The position numbers and the translations under genes were made by a program. The notes under the pieces were generated by a model that saw only the letters and a list, made by a program, of their open reading frames with translations, did not search any database and was not told where the DNA came from. From assembly GCA_913063325.1 (NCBI GenBank), contig CAJXYE010000025.1:1-61207 (forward strand): a stretch of DNA of 61,207 nt. The letters are read 5' to 3'. This document shows, one piece after another, positions 1 through 9,871 of this stretch (positions are counted from its first letter, which is position 1; every line of letters starts with the position of its first letter). Origin of the DNA: an uncultured Colwellia sp. Lineage in GTDB: Bacteria; Pseudomonadota; Gammaproteobacteria; Enterobacterales; Alteromonadaceae.

Positions 1-43
1 AAACAACTGCAATAACTAACCATAAAATAAGATTTTTCGCCAT
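1..43 (-). CDS. ftsH: FtsH ATP-dependent zinc metalloprotease, N-terminal fragment (cut by window edge)
   Basis: Only the first 14 codons lie in the window, read leftward from an ATG at 43: MAKNLILWLVIAVV. This matches the start of the first membrane helix of proteobacterial FtsH, the membrane-anchored AAA+ protease that degrades damaged membrane proteins and regulators. The gene lies directly downstream of rlmE on the same strand, as in the conserved rlmE-ftsH arrangement. The 277 bp between rlmE and this ATG is long enough for ftsH to have its own promoter. The call rests on 14 residues plus gene order. Confidence 0.8.
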   Translation of the reverse strand, partial: MAKNLILWLVIAVV

Positions 44-320
44 ATCGCTCAACTTAATGACCTCTTGTGATATTTAATATATTCATTTGAATTAATCTAT
101 ACTAGTCTATTGTGCCTAATTTACTACAATTCAAGTCTTGTCGCTATTTAACTTTAGTAGGTAGTAACAACTAGTTACATTAAAACAGCTAAAATATTTT
201 TCTGCTATAAGATTAACTTCTAGCTGTATGCTTCAAAACAAAGGAAAAAGTACCCCATTGATGACTATCAAAAAGTACTTTTATCGCTTAAATTTATCCA
301 GTCAACAATAGGATAATTTG

Positions 321-950
321 TTAACCTTTGTAGCCTGTAGCGACTAGGTAAACTTCTCTAGAGCGAGCTCTAGATGAATCTGGCTTACGGGTTTTTACCG
401 TTTTAAAGACCGCGCGTGTCGCTTTCATGTAATCTTCAAAGCCGGCACCTTGGAATACCTTGACGACAAACGCACCATTAGTCTTTAAGACTTGGCTACA
501 CATATCTAGCGCTAATTCGACTAAATACATACTACGCGCTGAGTCAGCACTTTCATTACCTGTCATATTTGCTGCCATATCAGACATAACAACATCAATG
601 TTTTTTCCGTCAATACGGGTTAACAGCGCATCAAGTACGTCTTCTTCTCGAAAATCTCCTTCGAGGAAGTCAACTCCGACAATAGCGTCCATAGGCAAAA
701 TATCACAGGCAATAACTTGTCCTTTATCACCTACCACTTTAACGGCATATTCTGACCAACCACCGGGAGCAGCACCTAAATCGACAACTTTCATACCCGG
801 TTTAATCAACCTATCTTTAATATTGATTTCTTCAAGTTTAAAAACTGCCCGTGATCGTAACCCCAAACGTTGCGCTTTTTTTACGTATTCATCATCAAAG
901 TGTTCGTCTAGCCACTTCTGACTACTTGCCTTGTGTTTTTTACTTGCCAT
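321..950 (-). CDS. rlmE: 23S rRNA (uridine-2552-2'-O)-methyltransferase RlmE
   Basis: RlmE (FtsJ/RrmJ) 2'-O-methylates U2552 in the A-loop of 23S rRNA, using S-adenosylmethionine, late in 50S assembly. The protein is 209 aa, the same length as the E. coli enzyme. The Rossmann SAM motif [10 protein letters not shown] is at residues 57-66. The catalytic tetrad K38, D124, K164 and E199 falls at the same numbers as in E. coli. It is divergent from yhbY, also a ribosome-assembly gene, and upstream of ftsH, which is the standard gammaproteobacterial order. Confidence 0.97.
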   Translation of the reverse strand: MASKKHKASSQKWLDEHFDDEYVKKAQRLGLRSRAVFKLEEINIKDRLIKPGMKVVDLGAAPGGWSEYAVKVVGDKGQVIACDILPMDAIVGVDFLEGDFREEDVLDALLTRIDGKNIDVVMSDMAANMTGNESADSARSMYLVELALDMCSQVLKTNGAFVVKVFQGAGFEDYMKATRAVFKTVKTRKPDSSRARSREVYLVATGYKG

Positions 951-1174
951 GTCTGTTTACTCAAAAAAGAACATAAATTATCGAAAGATTATAACACTGA
1001 GACTCGGTAAGTATTCACTTTCAACATAAAAAGCGAAAACAAAATAGGTAAATCCCCCCTATTAGTACCATTTATGACCCTTGATTATAAAATTAGTGTG
1101 ATTGGTATTAGTAAAAGTTAGTAGATAAGGGTAAAATAGCGCCAATTCAAGGTAACTGATAACGAAATTTAGAA

Positions 1175-1471
1175 ATGAGCTTAAACAAAAAACAAATTCA
1201 ACATCTTAAAGGTGTAGCACACCCACTTAAACCAGTAGTTTTACTTGGTAACAATGGTTTAACTGAAGCCGTTGTAGCGGAGATAGATTACGCATTAAAT
1301 CATCATGAACTAATCAAAGTAAAAATCCCAACTGATGACAGAGAAACAAAAGCGTTAATCGTTGAAGCAATCTGTCGTGAAACTAAGTCAGAAAAAGTAC
1401 AAGTAATCGGTAAAACCTTAGTTATTTATCGTGAAAGTGCAGAAAAGAAGATTAGAATCCCTAAGGTTTAA
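1175..1471 (+). CDS. yhbY: YhbY, CRM-domain RNA-binding ribosome assembly factor
   Basis: A single-domain CRM (YhbY-type) protein of 98 aa, close to the 97 aa of E. coli YhbY, which associates with pre-50S particles. The family signature is visible: the N-terminal LNKKQIQHLKGVAHPLKPVV, a glycine-containing RNA-binding loop GNNGLT at about 25-30, and the strand pattern LIKVKI. It is transcribed away from rlmE with about 220 bp between the start codons. A strong intrinsic terminator follows at 1505-1538. Confidence 0.95.
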   Translation: MSLNKKQIQHLKGVAHPLKPVVLLGNNGLTEAVVAEIDYALNHHELIKVKIPTDDRETKALIVEAICRETKSEKVQVIGKTLVIYRESAEKKIRIPKV

Positions 1472-1504
1472 TTTTACTTTTCTTTTGCCAGCAATCGATA
1501 AAAA

Positions 1505-1538
1505 TAAAAATGACAGCACTTGCTGTCATTTTTTATAA
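1505..1538 (+). terminator. Intrinsic terminator of yhbY
   Basis: The inverted repeat AAATGACAGC-ACTT-GCTGTCATTT has a tight 4-nt loop and is followed directly by a T-run on the plus strand, 35 bp after the yhbY stop codon. Confidence 0.85.
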
Positions 1539-1557
1539 CTATTGTTCTTTGAAACTT

Positions 1558-1716
1558 ATACCAATTTCATTAAATTATTGCCCACTTGTGCGGGTTAAAA
1601 TAATCCAAGCCTGCGTTGCTCTCAATCCCAATAGCCAGCTATTGCTCAATCGAGCGCCTTGCCATGATTTATTTTCCCTAAGCACAACAAGATCACAAAC
1701 TTAATGAAAATGGTAT
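1558..1716. repeat. 159-bp inverted-repeat element (ATACCAAT family), copy 1
   Basis: The left end ATACCAATTTCATTAA (1558-1573) and the right end TTAATGAAAATGGTAT (1701-1716) are inverted repeats matching at 15 of 16 positions. A second element of the same length lies at 60511-60669, sharing the core CAATAGCCAGCTATTGCTCAAT and the following GCCTTG. It has no convincing coding content. The right end abuts the stop codon of the RHH gene at 1716-1718. It is probably a non-autonomous MITE-like element or a dispersed palindromic unit. Confidence 0.75.
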
Positions 1717-1940
1717 TACTTAGCACCAGGATCTGTTTCTTCAACAACTGTAATTACTTTTTGAGTCAATTTTATTCGCCCTGAATCTACCAACGCCTTT
1801 CTTAGTACATATTCAATTTGTGCATTAACGCTACGCAACTCGTCATCAGACCAACGCTGCATTGCTGCTAATACCTCAGGGTTAATCCTAAGTGGAAAGC
1901 TTTTTTTAGCTGCCACTGTTACCTCCAAAAATTTTGCCAT
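1716..1940 (-). CDS. Arc-like ribbon-helix-helix DNA-binding protein
   Basis: A 74-aa protein with an Arc/MetJ-type RHH fold: strand KKSFPLRI at about 12-19, helix A PEVLAAMQRWSDD and helix B VNAQIEYVLRKALVDSG, ending near residue 54, then a short tail. RHH dimers insert a two-stranded sheet into the DNA major groove and usually bind tandem half-sites. It lies 68 bp downstream of the SPFH gene on the same strand, so the two are probably co-transcribed. Tandem palindromes upstream of the SPFH gene (2890-2912) fit an RHH operator, suggesting autoregulation, which is an inference. No toxin-like partner is visible. Its stop codon coincides with the end of a repeat element. Confidence 0.8.
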   Translation of the reverse strand: MAKFLEVTVAAKKSFPLRINPEVLAAMQRWSDDELRSVNAQIEYVLRKALVDSGRIKLTQKVITVVEETDPGAK

Positions 1941-2008
1941 TTCAAAACTCTAACAAGTGTACTCCCGACATCACACTTCGGGGGTGACCATCGCTAATTA
2001 GCTTACAG

Positions 2009-2854
2009 TTAATACAAGCTCCCAGTATTCACTACGGGTTGTGTACTCTTATCACTACAAAGTACCACTAATAAATTACTCACCATGGCAGCTTTTCGTT
2101 CTTCATCAAGTTCAACAATATCTTTGTCAGATAATTGCTTAAGCGCCATTTCAACCATACCGACAGCACCATCAACAATAAGTCTACGTGCTGAAATGAT
2201 TGCAGAGGCTTGTTGTCTTTGCAGCATCGCATTGGCGATCTCGGGTGCATAAGCTAAGTGACTGATACGTGCTTCATGTACTCTAACACCTGCTTTTTCT
2301 AGTCGTTGTTGTATCTCTATCTTTAATGCTTCAGATACTTCTTTTGGGTGGCTACGTAATGCAACTTCATCGCCTTCATGTTGATCGTACGGGTAACTCG
2401 TCGCCATATTACGAAGTGCTGATTCGCTCTGAATATTCACGAAACTAATATAGTCATCCACTTCAAATACCGCCTCTGCCGTATCATCGACAGACCAAAC
2501 AACCACTGTCGCTATTTCAATTGGATTGCCATGATTATCATTGACCTTCATTTGATTAGATTCAAAGTTACGAATTCTTAGCGAAATGTTTTTACGAATA
2601 AACAGTGGGATAGTCCAGCGTAAACCTCCCGCCTTGACGGTGCCTACGTATGTGCCAAAAAAAGTCATCACTTTTGCTTGGTTTGGCTGCACCATAAAAA
2701 ATCCAGGAATAGCAAAAACTGTTAGTACAAAGACTAATACGGTGACTATTTCAATATTCCCTGCTGCAGCCTGGCTAAGGATAAATGCACCAGCTACAAG
2801 TAACATGGCAAAAATACCGTAGCCACTAATAGAAAAACCTATTTTCTCATTCAT
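2009..2854 (-). CDS. SPFH/band-7 (stomatin-prohibitin family) membrane protein
   Basis: A 281-aa protein with two N-terminal membrane segments (about 11-31 and 36-55), then an SPFH/band-7 domain starting at [19 protein letters not shown]. It continues through the typical [23 protein letters not shown] and ALRNMA segments and an [26 protein letters not shown] helix. Family members form membrane-bound oligomers that organise microdomains or modulate proteases. The start is well supported by AAGGAG 6 nt before the ATG. Its likely operon partner is the RHH gene downstream. The specific function is unknown. Confidence 0.9.
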   Translation of the reverse strand: MNEKIGFSISGYGIFAMLLVAGAFILSQAAAGNIEIVTVLVFVLTVFAIPGFFMVQPNQAKVMTFFGTYVGTVKAGGLRWTIPLFIRKNISLRIRNFESNQMKVNDNHGNPIEIATVVVWSVDDTAEAVFEVDDYISFVNIQSESALRNMATSYPYDQHEGDEVALRSHPKEVSEALKIEIQQRLEKAGVRVHEARISHLAYAPEIANAMLQRQQASAIISARRLIVDGAVGMVEMALKQLSDKDIVELDEERKAAMVSNLLVVLCSDKSTQPVVNTGSLY

Positions 2855-2889
2855 ATGAACTCCTTTTAAAGTTTAAACCCAAATACAAA

Positions 2890-2921
2890 AGTGATATCAC
2901 TTTGATATCAAAAAGAGTATA
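2890..2921 (-). promoter_or_regulatory. Putative promoter with tandem RHH-type operator upstream of the SPFH-RHH genes
   Basis: Two 12-bp palindromes are joined end to end: AGTGATATCACT (2890-2901) and TTTGATATCAAA (2901-2912). Each contains TGATATCA, with centres 11 bp apart, about one helical turn. On the minus strand they lie just downstream of a -10-like TATACT (2916-2921) preceded by TTGCAA (2937-2942, 15-bp spacer), so a bound protein would cover the start site. Tandem sites at this spacing are typical of Arc/MetJ-class RHH regulators, and such a gene is second in the unit. The operator function is an inference. Confidence 0.5.
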
Positions 2922-3009
2922 TCTAAATAGCCGTACTTGCAATAAACGTTTAAAGGATAAAATGTAACTATAAGTTTCGATTAACAACATTAAAAATAAC
3001 AAGTCACCC

Positions 3010-3046
3010 ATAAAAAAGCCCCAAACTTAACATTTGAGGCTTTAAT
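3010..3046 (-). terminator. Intrinsic terminator of greA
   Basis: On the minus strand AAGCCTCAAA-TGTTAAG-TTTGGGGCTT is followed by T6, 55 bp past the greA stop codon. The stem contains one G-T pair. Confidence 0.75.
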
Positions 3047-3099
3047 TTTAGTGGTTTCCACAGAATAAAACTGCAGAAACCGCTTAGTATGGCGTGCTG

Positions 3100-3576
3100 T
3101 TAGATATGCTCAACAGATATAATTTCATATTCAACCACACCACCTGGTATGGTGATTTCAATTTCACTATCAACTTCTTTACCAATTAAACCACGAGCGA
3201 TAGGTGAGTTAAGTGAAATTCTTCCGGTTTTAAAGTCAGCTTCATCATCACCAACAATTTGGTAAGTTACTTCAACTTCAGTATCAATATTTAATAATGT
3301 CACTGTAGTGCCAAAAATAACTTTGCCACGGTTAGGAATTGACGTTACATCAATCACTTGCGCATTACATAGTCGGCCTTCAATGTCTTGTATACGACCT
3401 TCACAAAAGCCCTGTTCTTCCTTGGCTGCATGGTATTCTGCATTTTCTTTTAAATCACCATGCTCACGTGCATCTGCAATGTCTTTTACAATGCGTGGGC
3501 GTTTTTCTTGCTTTAACATTTTGAGCTCTGCTTGTAATTGCTCAGCACCACGAAGTGTCATTGGATATTTAGTCAT
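3100..3576 (-). CDS. greA: Transcription elongation factor GreA
   Basis: GreA enters the RNA polymerase secondary channel and stimulates cleavage of backtracked transcripts. The 158-aa length equals E. coli GreA. The N-terminal coiled coil ([22 protein letters not shown] through [21 protein letters not shown]) carries the acidic tip D-x-x-E-N-A-E-Y that coordinates the catalytic magnesium. The C-terminal FKBP-like domain includes [18 protein letters not shown]. It lies 176 bp downstream of carB on the same strand and has its own terminator; the gap allows a separate promoter. Confidence 0.97.
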   Translation of the reverse strand: MTKYPMTLRGAEQLQAELKMLKQEKRPRIVKDIADAREHGDLKENAEYHAAKEEQGFCEGRIQDIEGRLCNAQVIDVTSIPNRGKVIFGTTVTLLNIDTEVEVTYQIVGDDEADFKTGRISLNSPIARGLIGKEVDSEIEITIPGGVVEYEIISVEHI

Positions 3577-3752
3577 AATTTTTATCTTTTTATCTATTGT
3601 TTACTGAAAATAAGAACTTAGTTGACCTTACAAAAATAAGGTAAATAGCGAAGCTAGTTTATGTGCTAGCTAGATGAAAGCGCACAATTGATAATTATCA
3701 ATGAGCACTTCAAACAAAGCTAGCACTTAAAATAGCAAATTAGCTGTCTTAT

Positions 3753-6700
3753 TTACAAGGTTTTATGTAACTCTTGTACAGTTCGTACAGTACTCATTTC
3801 ATCAGCGGCGTGAGACATACAAGTAGCAAATGCAGCATTTAATGTCGTAGTATAAGCGACTTTATAACGCAATGCACCACCACGTAATACTTTAGAATCT
3901 TCAATGGCTTTACGGCCTTCGGTAGTATTAATAATGTAGCTGTATTCACCGTTTTTAATTCTATCAAGAATATGTGGACGACCTTCATGAACTTTATTCA
4001 CTAAGCGACATGGGATATTAGCTTCACCTAACATCACTGCAGTACCATGCGTAGCATCCACTTCATAGCCTAAGGCAACTAATTGCTTAGCTAATTCAAC
4101 TGCACGTTTTTTGTCACTGTTACGAACAGAGATTAACGCTCGACCTTCTTTAGGTACAGATACGCCAGCACCTAAACACGCTTTAGCATAAGCTTCTTCA
4201 AACGTATCACCAACGCCCATCACTTCACCTGTTGAACGCATTTCTGGGCCAACTAATGGGTCACTGCCGTGGAATTTGTTAAAAGGAATAACAACTTCTT
4301 TAACAGAGAAATACTCAGGAATAACTTCTTTTACGATACCTTGCTCTTTTAATGACTTACCCGCCATTACACGTGCACCAACTTTAGCAAGTGGTACTGA
4401 TGTTGCTTTAGAAACAAAAGGAATAGTACGGGCAGCACGTGGGTTTACTTCAATTAAGTAAACTTCGTTGTCTTTAACGGCCATTTGCGTATTCATTAAA
4501 CCAATAACACCTAGCTCAAAAGCTAAATCAGTTACTTGTTTACGCATAACATCTTGGATTTCTTTGCTTAAGCTATATGCTGGTAATGAACATGCACTGT
4601 CACCTGAGTGAACGCCTGCTTGTTCAATGTGCTGCATAATGCCGCCGATAACAACGTCAGTGCCATCACAAACAAGATCAATATCAACTTCAATTGCATC
4701 ATCAAGGAAGTGATCAAGTAATACTGGCGAATCGTTAGAAACACTTACCGCTTCTGTCATATAACGACGTAAATCGTCTAAGTCATAGACGATTTCCATC
4801 GCACGGCCACCAAGTACATAAGATGGACGAACAACCAATGGGAAGCCAATACTTTCAGCTTTTGCCATCGCTTCATCTATTGAAGTTACCGTGGCATTTT
4901 CTGGTTGTAATAAACCTAAACGGTCAACGGCTTGCTGAAAACGTTCTCTATCTTCAGCTCTGTCAATCGCGTCTGGAGAAGTACCAATAATTGGTACACC
5001 AGCTGCTTCTAAAGCACGTGCTAATTTAAGTGGCGTTTGACCACCGTATTGCACAATAACGCCTTTAGGCTTTTCAATACGAACAATTTCAAGTACATCT
5101 TCAAAGGTAATTGATTCGAAGTATAAACGGTCAGAGGTATCGTAATCGGTAGAAACCGTTTCAGGGTTACAGTTAACCATGATAGTTTCATAACCATCTT
5201 CACGCAGTGCTAATGCAGCATGTACACAACAGTAATCAAATTCAATACCTTGACCAATACGGTTAGGGCCACCACCTAAAATCATAATTGATTCTTTGTC
5301 GGTAGGGTTTGATTCACATTCTTCATCGTACGTTGAATACATATAAGCAGTGTCAGAACTAAACTCTGCAGCACAAGTATCAACACGTTTGTAAACTGGG
5401 AAAATATCTGCGTTATGACGTTTTTTACGTACTTCAGCTTCAGATACACCAATAAGATCAGCTAAACGTGAATCAGCAAAACCTTTGCGCTTAAGTTTAC
5501 GTAGATATTCAGGGTTTAATACCTTCAAACCACCTTCGCTAACTTTTGCTTCTTCTAAAACAATATCTTCGATTTGTACTAAGAACCAACGATCGATCAT
5601 GGTAGTTCTATAAACATCTTCAATCGTTAAACCTAATCGGAACGCATCAGCAACATACCAGATACGATCAGCACCTGCTTCTTGAAGCTCATGCATGATT
5701 TTAGTTTTAGCACCCGGCTGAGTTACATCAACAATTGAATCAAAACCATTTACGCCAACTTCTAAACCGCGTAATGCTTTTTGTAAAGATTCTTGTTGGT
5801 TACGGCCAATAGCCATTACTTCACCAACAGATTTCATTTGTGTTGTCAGACGATCTTCACAACCAGCAAACTTTTCAAAGTTAAAACGTGGGATCTTAGT
5901 TACAACGTAATCGATGGTTGGCTCAAATGATGCTGGAGTTTTACCGCCAGTAATATCATTTGATAATTCATCTAGCGTGTAACCTACCGCTAATTTCGCG
6001 GCAATTTTAGCAATTGGGAAACCGGTTGCTTTTGACGCTAATGCCGATGAACGAGATACACGAGGGTTCATCTCGATAATAACCATACGGCCAGTTTTAG
6101 GACAAATACCAAACTGTACGTTTGAACCACCTGTTTCAACACCAATTTCACGTAATACTGCTAAAGAAGCATTACGCATGATTTGGTATTCTTTATCCGT
6201 TAAGGTTTGCGCTGGCGCAACCGTAATTGAATCACCGGTGTGAATACCCATTGGATCAATGTTTTCGATTGCACAAATAATAATACAGTTATCATTTTTG
6301 TCGCGAACCACTTCCATTTCATATTCTTTCCAACCGATTAATGATTCATCGATTAGTAATTCTGATGTAGGAGAAAGGTCTAAACCACGGGTACAAATTT
6401 CATCGAATTCTTCAATGTTGTATGCGATACCGCCACCGGTGCCACCCATAGTAAATGAAGGACGAATAATACAAGGAAAACCTAATATTTTACTTGCTGC
6501 GTGCGCTTCTTCAATAGTATGTACAATTTCAGCATTTGGCGTATCAAGGCCAATTGCTTTCATTGCTTTATCAAAACGACTACGGTCTTCTGCTTTATCA
6601 ATTGCATCAGCAGTAGCACCAATCATTTCAACGTTAAATTCTTTTAATACGCCTTTAGCTTCAAGTTCTAAAGCACAGTTTAATGCGGTTTGACCACCCA

Positions 6701-6968
6701 TAGTAGGTAGAACTGCACAAGGACGTTCTTTTTCGATGATATTACGCACAACTTCCCAGTGAATTGGTTCGATGTAGGTTGCATCTGCCATATCTGGGTC
6801 AGTCATTATCGTTGCAGGGTTAGAGTTAACTAAAATAACTCGGTAACCTTCTTCACGAAGTGCTTTACACGCTTGCGCGCCAGAATAATCAAACTCACAG
6901 GCTTGGCCAATCACGATTGGACCTGCACCTAAGATCAAGATACTTTTTAAATCAGTACGTTTTCCCAT
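3753..6968 (-). CDS. carB: Carbamoyl-phosphate synthase large subunit
   Basis: CarB makes carbamoyl phosphate from bicarbonate, ATP and ammonia channelled from CarA, feeding pyrimidine and arginine synthesis. At 1071 aa it is full length (E. coli 1073). It has the two homologous ATP-grasp halves: the first opens with [23 protein letters not shown], the second with the parallel [21 protein letters not shown]-binding loops FTMGGTGGG and YVLGGRAME are intact, and a C-terminal MGS-type allosteric domain ends the protein. It starts 28 bp after carA, so the two form an operon. Confidence 0.98.
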   Translation of the reverse strand: MGKRTDLKSILILGAGPIVIGQACEFDYSGAQACKALREEGYRVILVNSNPATIMTDPDMADATYIEPIHWEVVRNIIEKERPCAVLPTMGGQTALNCALELEAKGVLKEFNVEMIGATADAIDKAEDRSRFDKAMKAIGLDTPNAEIVHTIEEAHAASKILGFPCIIRPSFTMGGTGGGIAYNIEEFDEICTRGLDLSPTSELLIDESLIGWKEYEMEVVRDKNDNCIIICAIENIDPMGIHTGDSITVAPAQTLTDKEYQIMRNASLAVLREIGVETGGSNVQFGICPKTGRMVIIEMNPRVSRSSALASKATGFPIAKIAAKLAVGYTLDELSNDITGGKTPASFEPTIDYVVTKIPRFNFEKFAGCEDRLTTQMKSVGEVMAIGRNQQESLQKALRGLEVGVNGFDSIVDVTQPGAKTKIMHELQEAGADRIWYVADAFRLGLTIEDVYRTTMIDRWFLVQIEDIVLEEAKVSEGGLKVLNPEYLRKLKRKGFADSRLADLIGVSEAEVRKKRHNADIFPVYKRVDTCAAEFSSDTAYMYSTYDEECESNPTDKESIMILGGGPNRIGQGIEFDYCCVHAALALREDGYETIMVNCNPETVSTDYDTSDRLYFESITFEDVLEIVRIEKPKGVIVQYGGQTPLKLARALEAAGVPIIGTSPDAIDRAEDRERFQQAVDRLGLLQPENATVTSIDEAMAKAESIGFPLVVRPSYVLGGRAMEIVYDLDDLRRYMTEAVSVSNDSPVLLDHFLDDAIEVDIDLVCDGTDVVIGGIMQHIEQAGVHSGDSACSLPAYSLSKEIQDVMRKQVTDLAFELGVIGLMNTQMAVKDNEVYLIEVNPRAARTIPFVSKATSVPLAKVGARVMAGKSLKEQGIVKEVIPEYFSVKEVVIPFNKFHGSDPLVGPEMRSTGEVMGVGDTFEEAYAKACLGAGVSVPKEGRALISVRNSDKKRAVELAKQLVALGYEVDATHGTAVMLGEANIPCRLVNKVHEGRPHILDRIKNGEYSYIINTTEGRKAIEDSKVLRGGALRYKVAYTTTLNAAFATCMSHAADEMSTVRTVQELHKTL

Positions 6969-6996
6969 TATTTTCTCTCTTCTCTTGTCTGTCGGT

Positions 6997-8172
6997 TTAA
7001 GCGTTGTTTGATTTGTATGTTTTGATCAAGTCTATAAAGTGATCAAATAATGGAGCTGCATCGTGTGGACCAGGGCTTGCTTCAGGGTGACCTTGGAAGC
7101 TAAATGCTGGTTTATCCGTGCGATGAATACCTTGTAATGAATCATCAAACAATGACTTATGAGTAACTGTTAAGTTACTTGGTAAGTTTTCTTCATCAAC
7201 GGCAAAGCCGTGGTTTTGTGCAGTAATCATAACTACATCACGTGCAAAGTCTTTCACTGGATGGTTAGCACCGTGATGACCAAACTTCATTTTCACTGTA
7301 GTTGCGCCACTTGCTAAACCAAGTAATTGATGACCTAAACAGATACCAAATACTGGAATATCTGTTTCTAAGAATGCTTTAATCGCCGTGATAGCATAAT
7401 CACATGGCTCTGGATCACCAGGACCATTAGATAGGAAGATGCCATCGGGGTTCATGGCTAACACTTCAGCTGCAGAAGTTTGCGCTGGTACCACTGTTAA
7501 CTTGCAACCACGGTCAACTAACATACGCAAAATGTTATGTTTAGCACCAAAATCGTAAGCAACAACATGGAAATCAAAGCTATCTGGTTTCGTAAAACCT
7601 GTACCTGTGTTATCACCATTACTTAAATCAAGGGTCCAACTGCCTTCAGTCCACTCATATTGCTCTTTAGTAGAAACAACTTTAGCTAAATCCATGCCTT
7701 TAAGGCCTGGGAATGCTTTTGCTTTTGTTAGTGCATCAGCCTGTAAACTCTCATCACTGCTATCATCAAGTGTTAAGATACAACCATTTTGAGCACCTTT
7801 TTCACGTAAAATCCTGGTTAACTTACGCGTATCGATATCCGCAATACCTAAAATATTATGGTCGATTAAGTAATCACTTAAATTCTGTTCATTTCGAAAG
7901 TTACTAGCAAGTAATGGCAAATCACGAATAACGAGGCCTTTAGCAACAATGCTATTTGACTCTTTATCTTCGCTATTAGTACCAGTGTTACCTATGTGCG
8001 GGTAAGTCAGGGTAATAATTTGCTCTGCATAAGATGGATCGGTAAGGATTTCCTGATAACCTGTCATCGAAGTGTTAAATACCACCTCACCAACAGCCGA
8101 CCCTTGTGCACCAATTGCGGTGCCTTTAAAAACAGTGCCGTCTTCAAGCACTAAAATAGCAGATGTAGCCAA
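6997..8172 (-). CDS. carA: Carbamoyl-phosphate synthase small (glutaminase) subunit
   Basis: CarA hydrolyses glutamine and passes ammonia to CarB. I place the start at a TTG (8172-8170), giving 391 aa beginning [15 protein letters not shown], because TTGGAGG lies just upstream and the protein then aligns with the E. coli N-terminus (382 aa). A longer frame from 8259 would add 29 unrelated residues. The class I amidotransferase triad is intact: C278 in FGICLGHQ, with H362 and E364 in FQGHPEA. It forms an operon with carB. Cold-marine relatives often carry dapB upstream in this order, as here. Confidence 0.95.
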   Translation of the reverse strand: MATSAILVLEDGTVFKGTAIGAQGSAVGEVVFNTSMTGYQEILTDPSYAEQIITLTYPHIGNTGTNSEDKESNSIVAKGLVIRDLPLLASNFRNEQNLSDYLIDHNILGIADIDTRKLTRILREKGAQNGCILTLDDSSDESLQADALTKAKAFPGLKGMDLAKVVSTKEQYEWTEGSWTLDLSNGDNTGTGFTKPDSFDFHVVAYDFGAKHNILRMLVDRGCKLTVVPAQTSAAEVLAMNPDGIFLSNGPGDPEPCDYAITAIKAFLETDIPVFGICLGHQLLGLASGATTVKMKFGHHGANHPVKDFARDVVMITAQNHGFAVDEENLPSNLTVTHKSLFDDSLQGIHRTDKPAFSFQGHPEASPGPHDAAPLFDHFIDLIKTYKSNNA

Positions 8173-8451
8173 TGTAACCTCCAAAGAAGAAATAAACGTA
8201 AACGCGCATGTAACAGCAAGTGCTCCGTGCAATTGCTTTTTACTGTACTTCCCGTACAAAAAGAGATGTCAAAAAACACTTTTTAGTTAAATTTTTGACA
8301 AAATCCACTTATTTTACGCTTGTGCAGCGCTTTCGTCTAGTAATAAAATGTAAAAACATAGTCTTTTCTAACCTTAATCCGAATTTCCTGACCAAATGGC
8401 CAAAAAGACTAGTTAACTCTTGTTATTTTCTGTAAATGCTTAGGTATAATT

Positions 8452-9258
8452 TTAATCTTTTAAACCAAGAACATCTTGCATATCATAAAATCCTGCATCG
8501 GCATCATTTAACCAAAATGCTGCACGCATAGCGCCTAGCGCAAATGTCATTCGCGAACTGGCTTTGTGAGTAATTTCAAGTCTCTCGCCTAAATCAGCAA
8601 ATATTGCGGTGTGCTCACCAACGATGTCGCCTGCTCTAACAGTAGCAAAACCAATAGTTTCTCTACTGCGCTCTTCTGTTATACCTTCACGGCCATAAAC
8701 AGCGACTTTATTTAAATCACGCCCTAACGTATCGGCAATGACTTGTCCTATTTTGACCGCGGTTCCAGACGGGGCATCTTTTTTGAATCTGTGATGCGCC
8801 TCAAAAATTTCTATATCAGTATAGTCGCCAATTGCTTTTGCGGTAACTTGCAATAACTTAAACATTAAATTAACACCAACGCTGGTATTAGGCGCTAAGA
8901 TCACAGGCATAGTTTTACCTGCCTGTTCAATGACTTGAACTTGTTCGTCTGAAAAGCCAGTAGTACCGATCACTAATGATTTTTTATGTTCGTTACACCA
9001 AACAATATTCTCTAAAGTTGTTTCTATTGAAGTAAAGTCGATAAAAACATCCGCATCAGTTAATTGAGACAACTCAGTTGATGTTTTAATGCCAATAGCA
9101 CCAATACCTGATAATTCACCTAAATCAAAATCGACAAACGATGAGCTGGCACGAACACTACCGCCAACTAATTCAATACTGGCATACTCATGGGCTGCCT
9201 GAATTAAGTTACGTCCCATACGGCCGCTACAGCCTAAAATAGCTACTTTTACTTTCAT
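8452..9258 (-). CDS. dapB: 4-hydroxy-tetrahydrodipicolinate reductase
   Basis: DapB reduces 4-hydroxy-tetrahydrodipicolinate with NAD(P)H in the lysine and diaminopimelate pathway. At 268 aa it is close to E. coli (273). The nucleotide-binding loop GCSGRMGR is at 9-16. The catalytic signature [15 protein letters not shown] includes H155, H156 and K159, the equivalents of E. coli H159, H160 and K163. It is upstream of carAB on the same strand with a 279-bp gap, so a separate carA promoter is likely. Confidence 0.97.
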   Translation of the reverse strand: MKVKVAILGCSGRMGRNLIQAAHEYASIELVGGSVRASSSFVDFDLGELSGIGAIGIKTSTELSQLTDADVFIDFTSIETTLENIVWCNEHKKSLVIGTTGFSDEQVQVIEQAGKTMPVILAPNTSVGVNLMFKLLQVTAKAIGDYTDIEIFEAHHRFKKDAPSGTAVKIGQVIADTLGRDLNKVAVYGREGITEERSRETIGFATVRAGDIVGEHTAIFADLGERLEITHKASSRMTFALGAMRAAFWLNDADAGFYDMQDVLGLKD

Positions 9259-9362
9259 AATGTTCTCTACTGTTTTGTGATAAAAGCGGAAAACCGCTGA
9301 TAAATTTCAATGTAATGTTTGCGATTTGATAACGACAACTAACGATTACCGACTAAGAGACG

Positions 9363-9779
9363 TTACCAACTAAGCGGTTCTGTTAAGGTTAATGAGCTTT
9401 CCAGCTCATGAGAAACAACATTAATGATTTTCAATACACCATCGGTATCCAATACGTGGTAAATAGCCGCAAAGTCAGCAAAGGTTTGCCCTTGCCCATC
9501 GATAAAACCCCAATCTATGCACACTAAATATAACTGTTTACTTATCTGCTCAAAAGATGCTTTCTTCGCAATGATATTGCTCGTGTTGGCTTCTTTGAGT
9601 TGAATAAAAATAGTACTAAACTCTTCAAGACAATCAGCTTGGCTTGACAGTAAAACTATTTTATCAGGTGTATTTAGTGTGCATGGTAAGTGATAACAAC
9701 TGCTTACCCCATCAAGTTCATAATTAATAAATGAATATTGATATTGTTTAAAGAGCTGTTGTAGTTTTATTTGTGACAT
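9363..9779 (-). CDS. Uncharacterised protein, possibly NTF2-like fold
   Basis: A 138-aa soluble protein without signal peptide or membrane helix. The arrangement of an early helix (LQQLFKQYQYSFINYELDGVSSCYHLPC), a central helix and C-terminal strands (LYLVCIDWGFIDGQGQTFADFAAIYHVLDTDGVLKIINVVSHE) resembles small NTF2/SnoaL-like proteins. I do not recognise a named family with certainty and propose no function. It lies between fklB and dapB, all on the minus strand with gaps of about 100 bp. Confidence 0.7.
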   Translation of the reverse strand: MSQIKLQQLFKQYQYSFINYELDGVSSCYHLPCTLNTPDKIVLLSSQADCLEEFSTIFIQLKEANTSNIIAKKASFEQISKQLYLVCIDWGFIDGQGQTFADFAAIYHVLDTDGVLKIINVVSHELESSLTLTEPLSW

Positions 9780-9827
9780 TGGTAATTTCTATTTTCTTTA
9801 GCTTAGTTCTTTAGCTTAATAAAGCTT

Positions 9828-9854
9828 AAAAAAAAGCCCTCATTGAGGGCTTAA
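9828..9854 (-). terminator. Intrinsic terminator of fklB
   Basis: On the minus strand AAGCCCTC-AAT-GAGGGCTT is followed by T8, about 20 bp past the fklB stop codon. Confidence 0.85.
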
Positions 9855-9871
9855 TCATTTATTTTTGCTAA

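Noticed and set aside
243..285. Possible rlmE terminator (AAAAGTAC...GTACTTTT)
   Set aside because: The loop is over 20 nt and the stem is A-T rich. It is too weak to call.
460..921. Antisense frame within rlmE
   Set aside because: It is opposite a fully conserved gene, and its Ser/Thr-rich composition is typical of shadow frames.
1510..1704. Open frame after yhbY
   Set aside because: It begins inside the terminator and runs through repeat copy 1, with no ribosome binding site or family resemblance.
8173..8259. Upstream ATG extension of carA by 29 codons
   Set aside because: The added residues do not match CarA N-termini, and the TTG at 8172 has TTGGAGG directly upstream.
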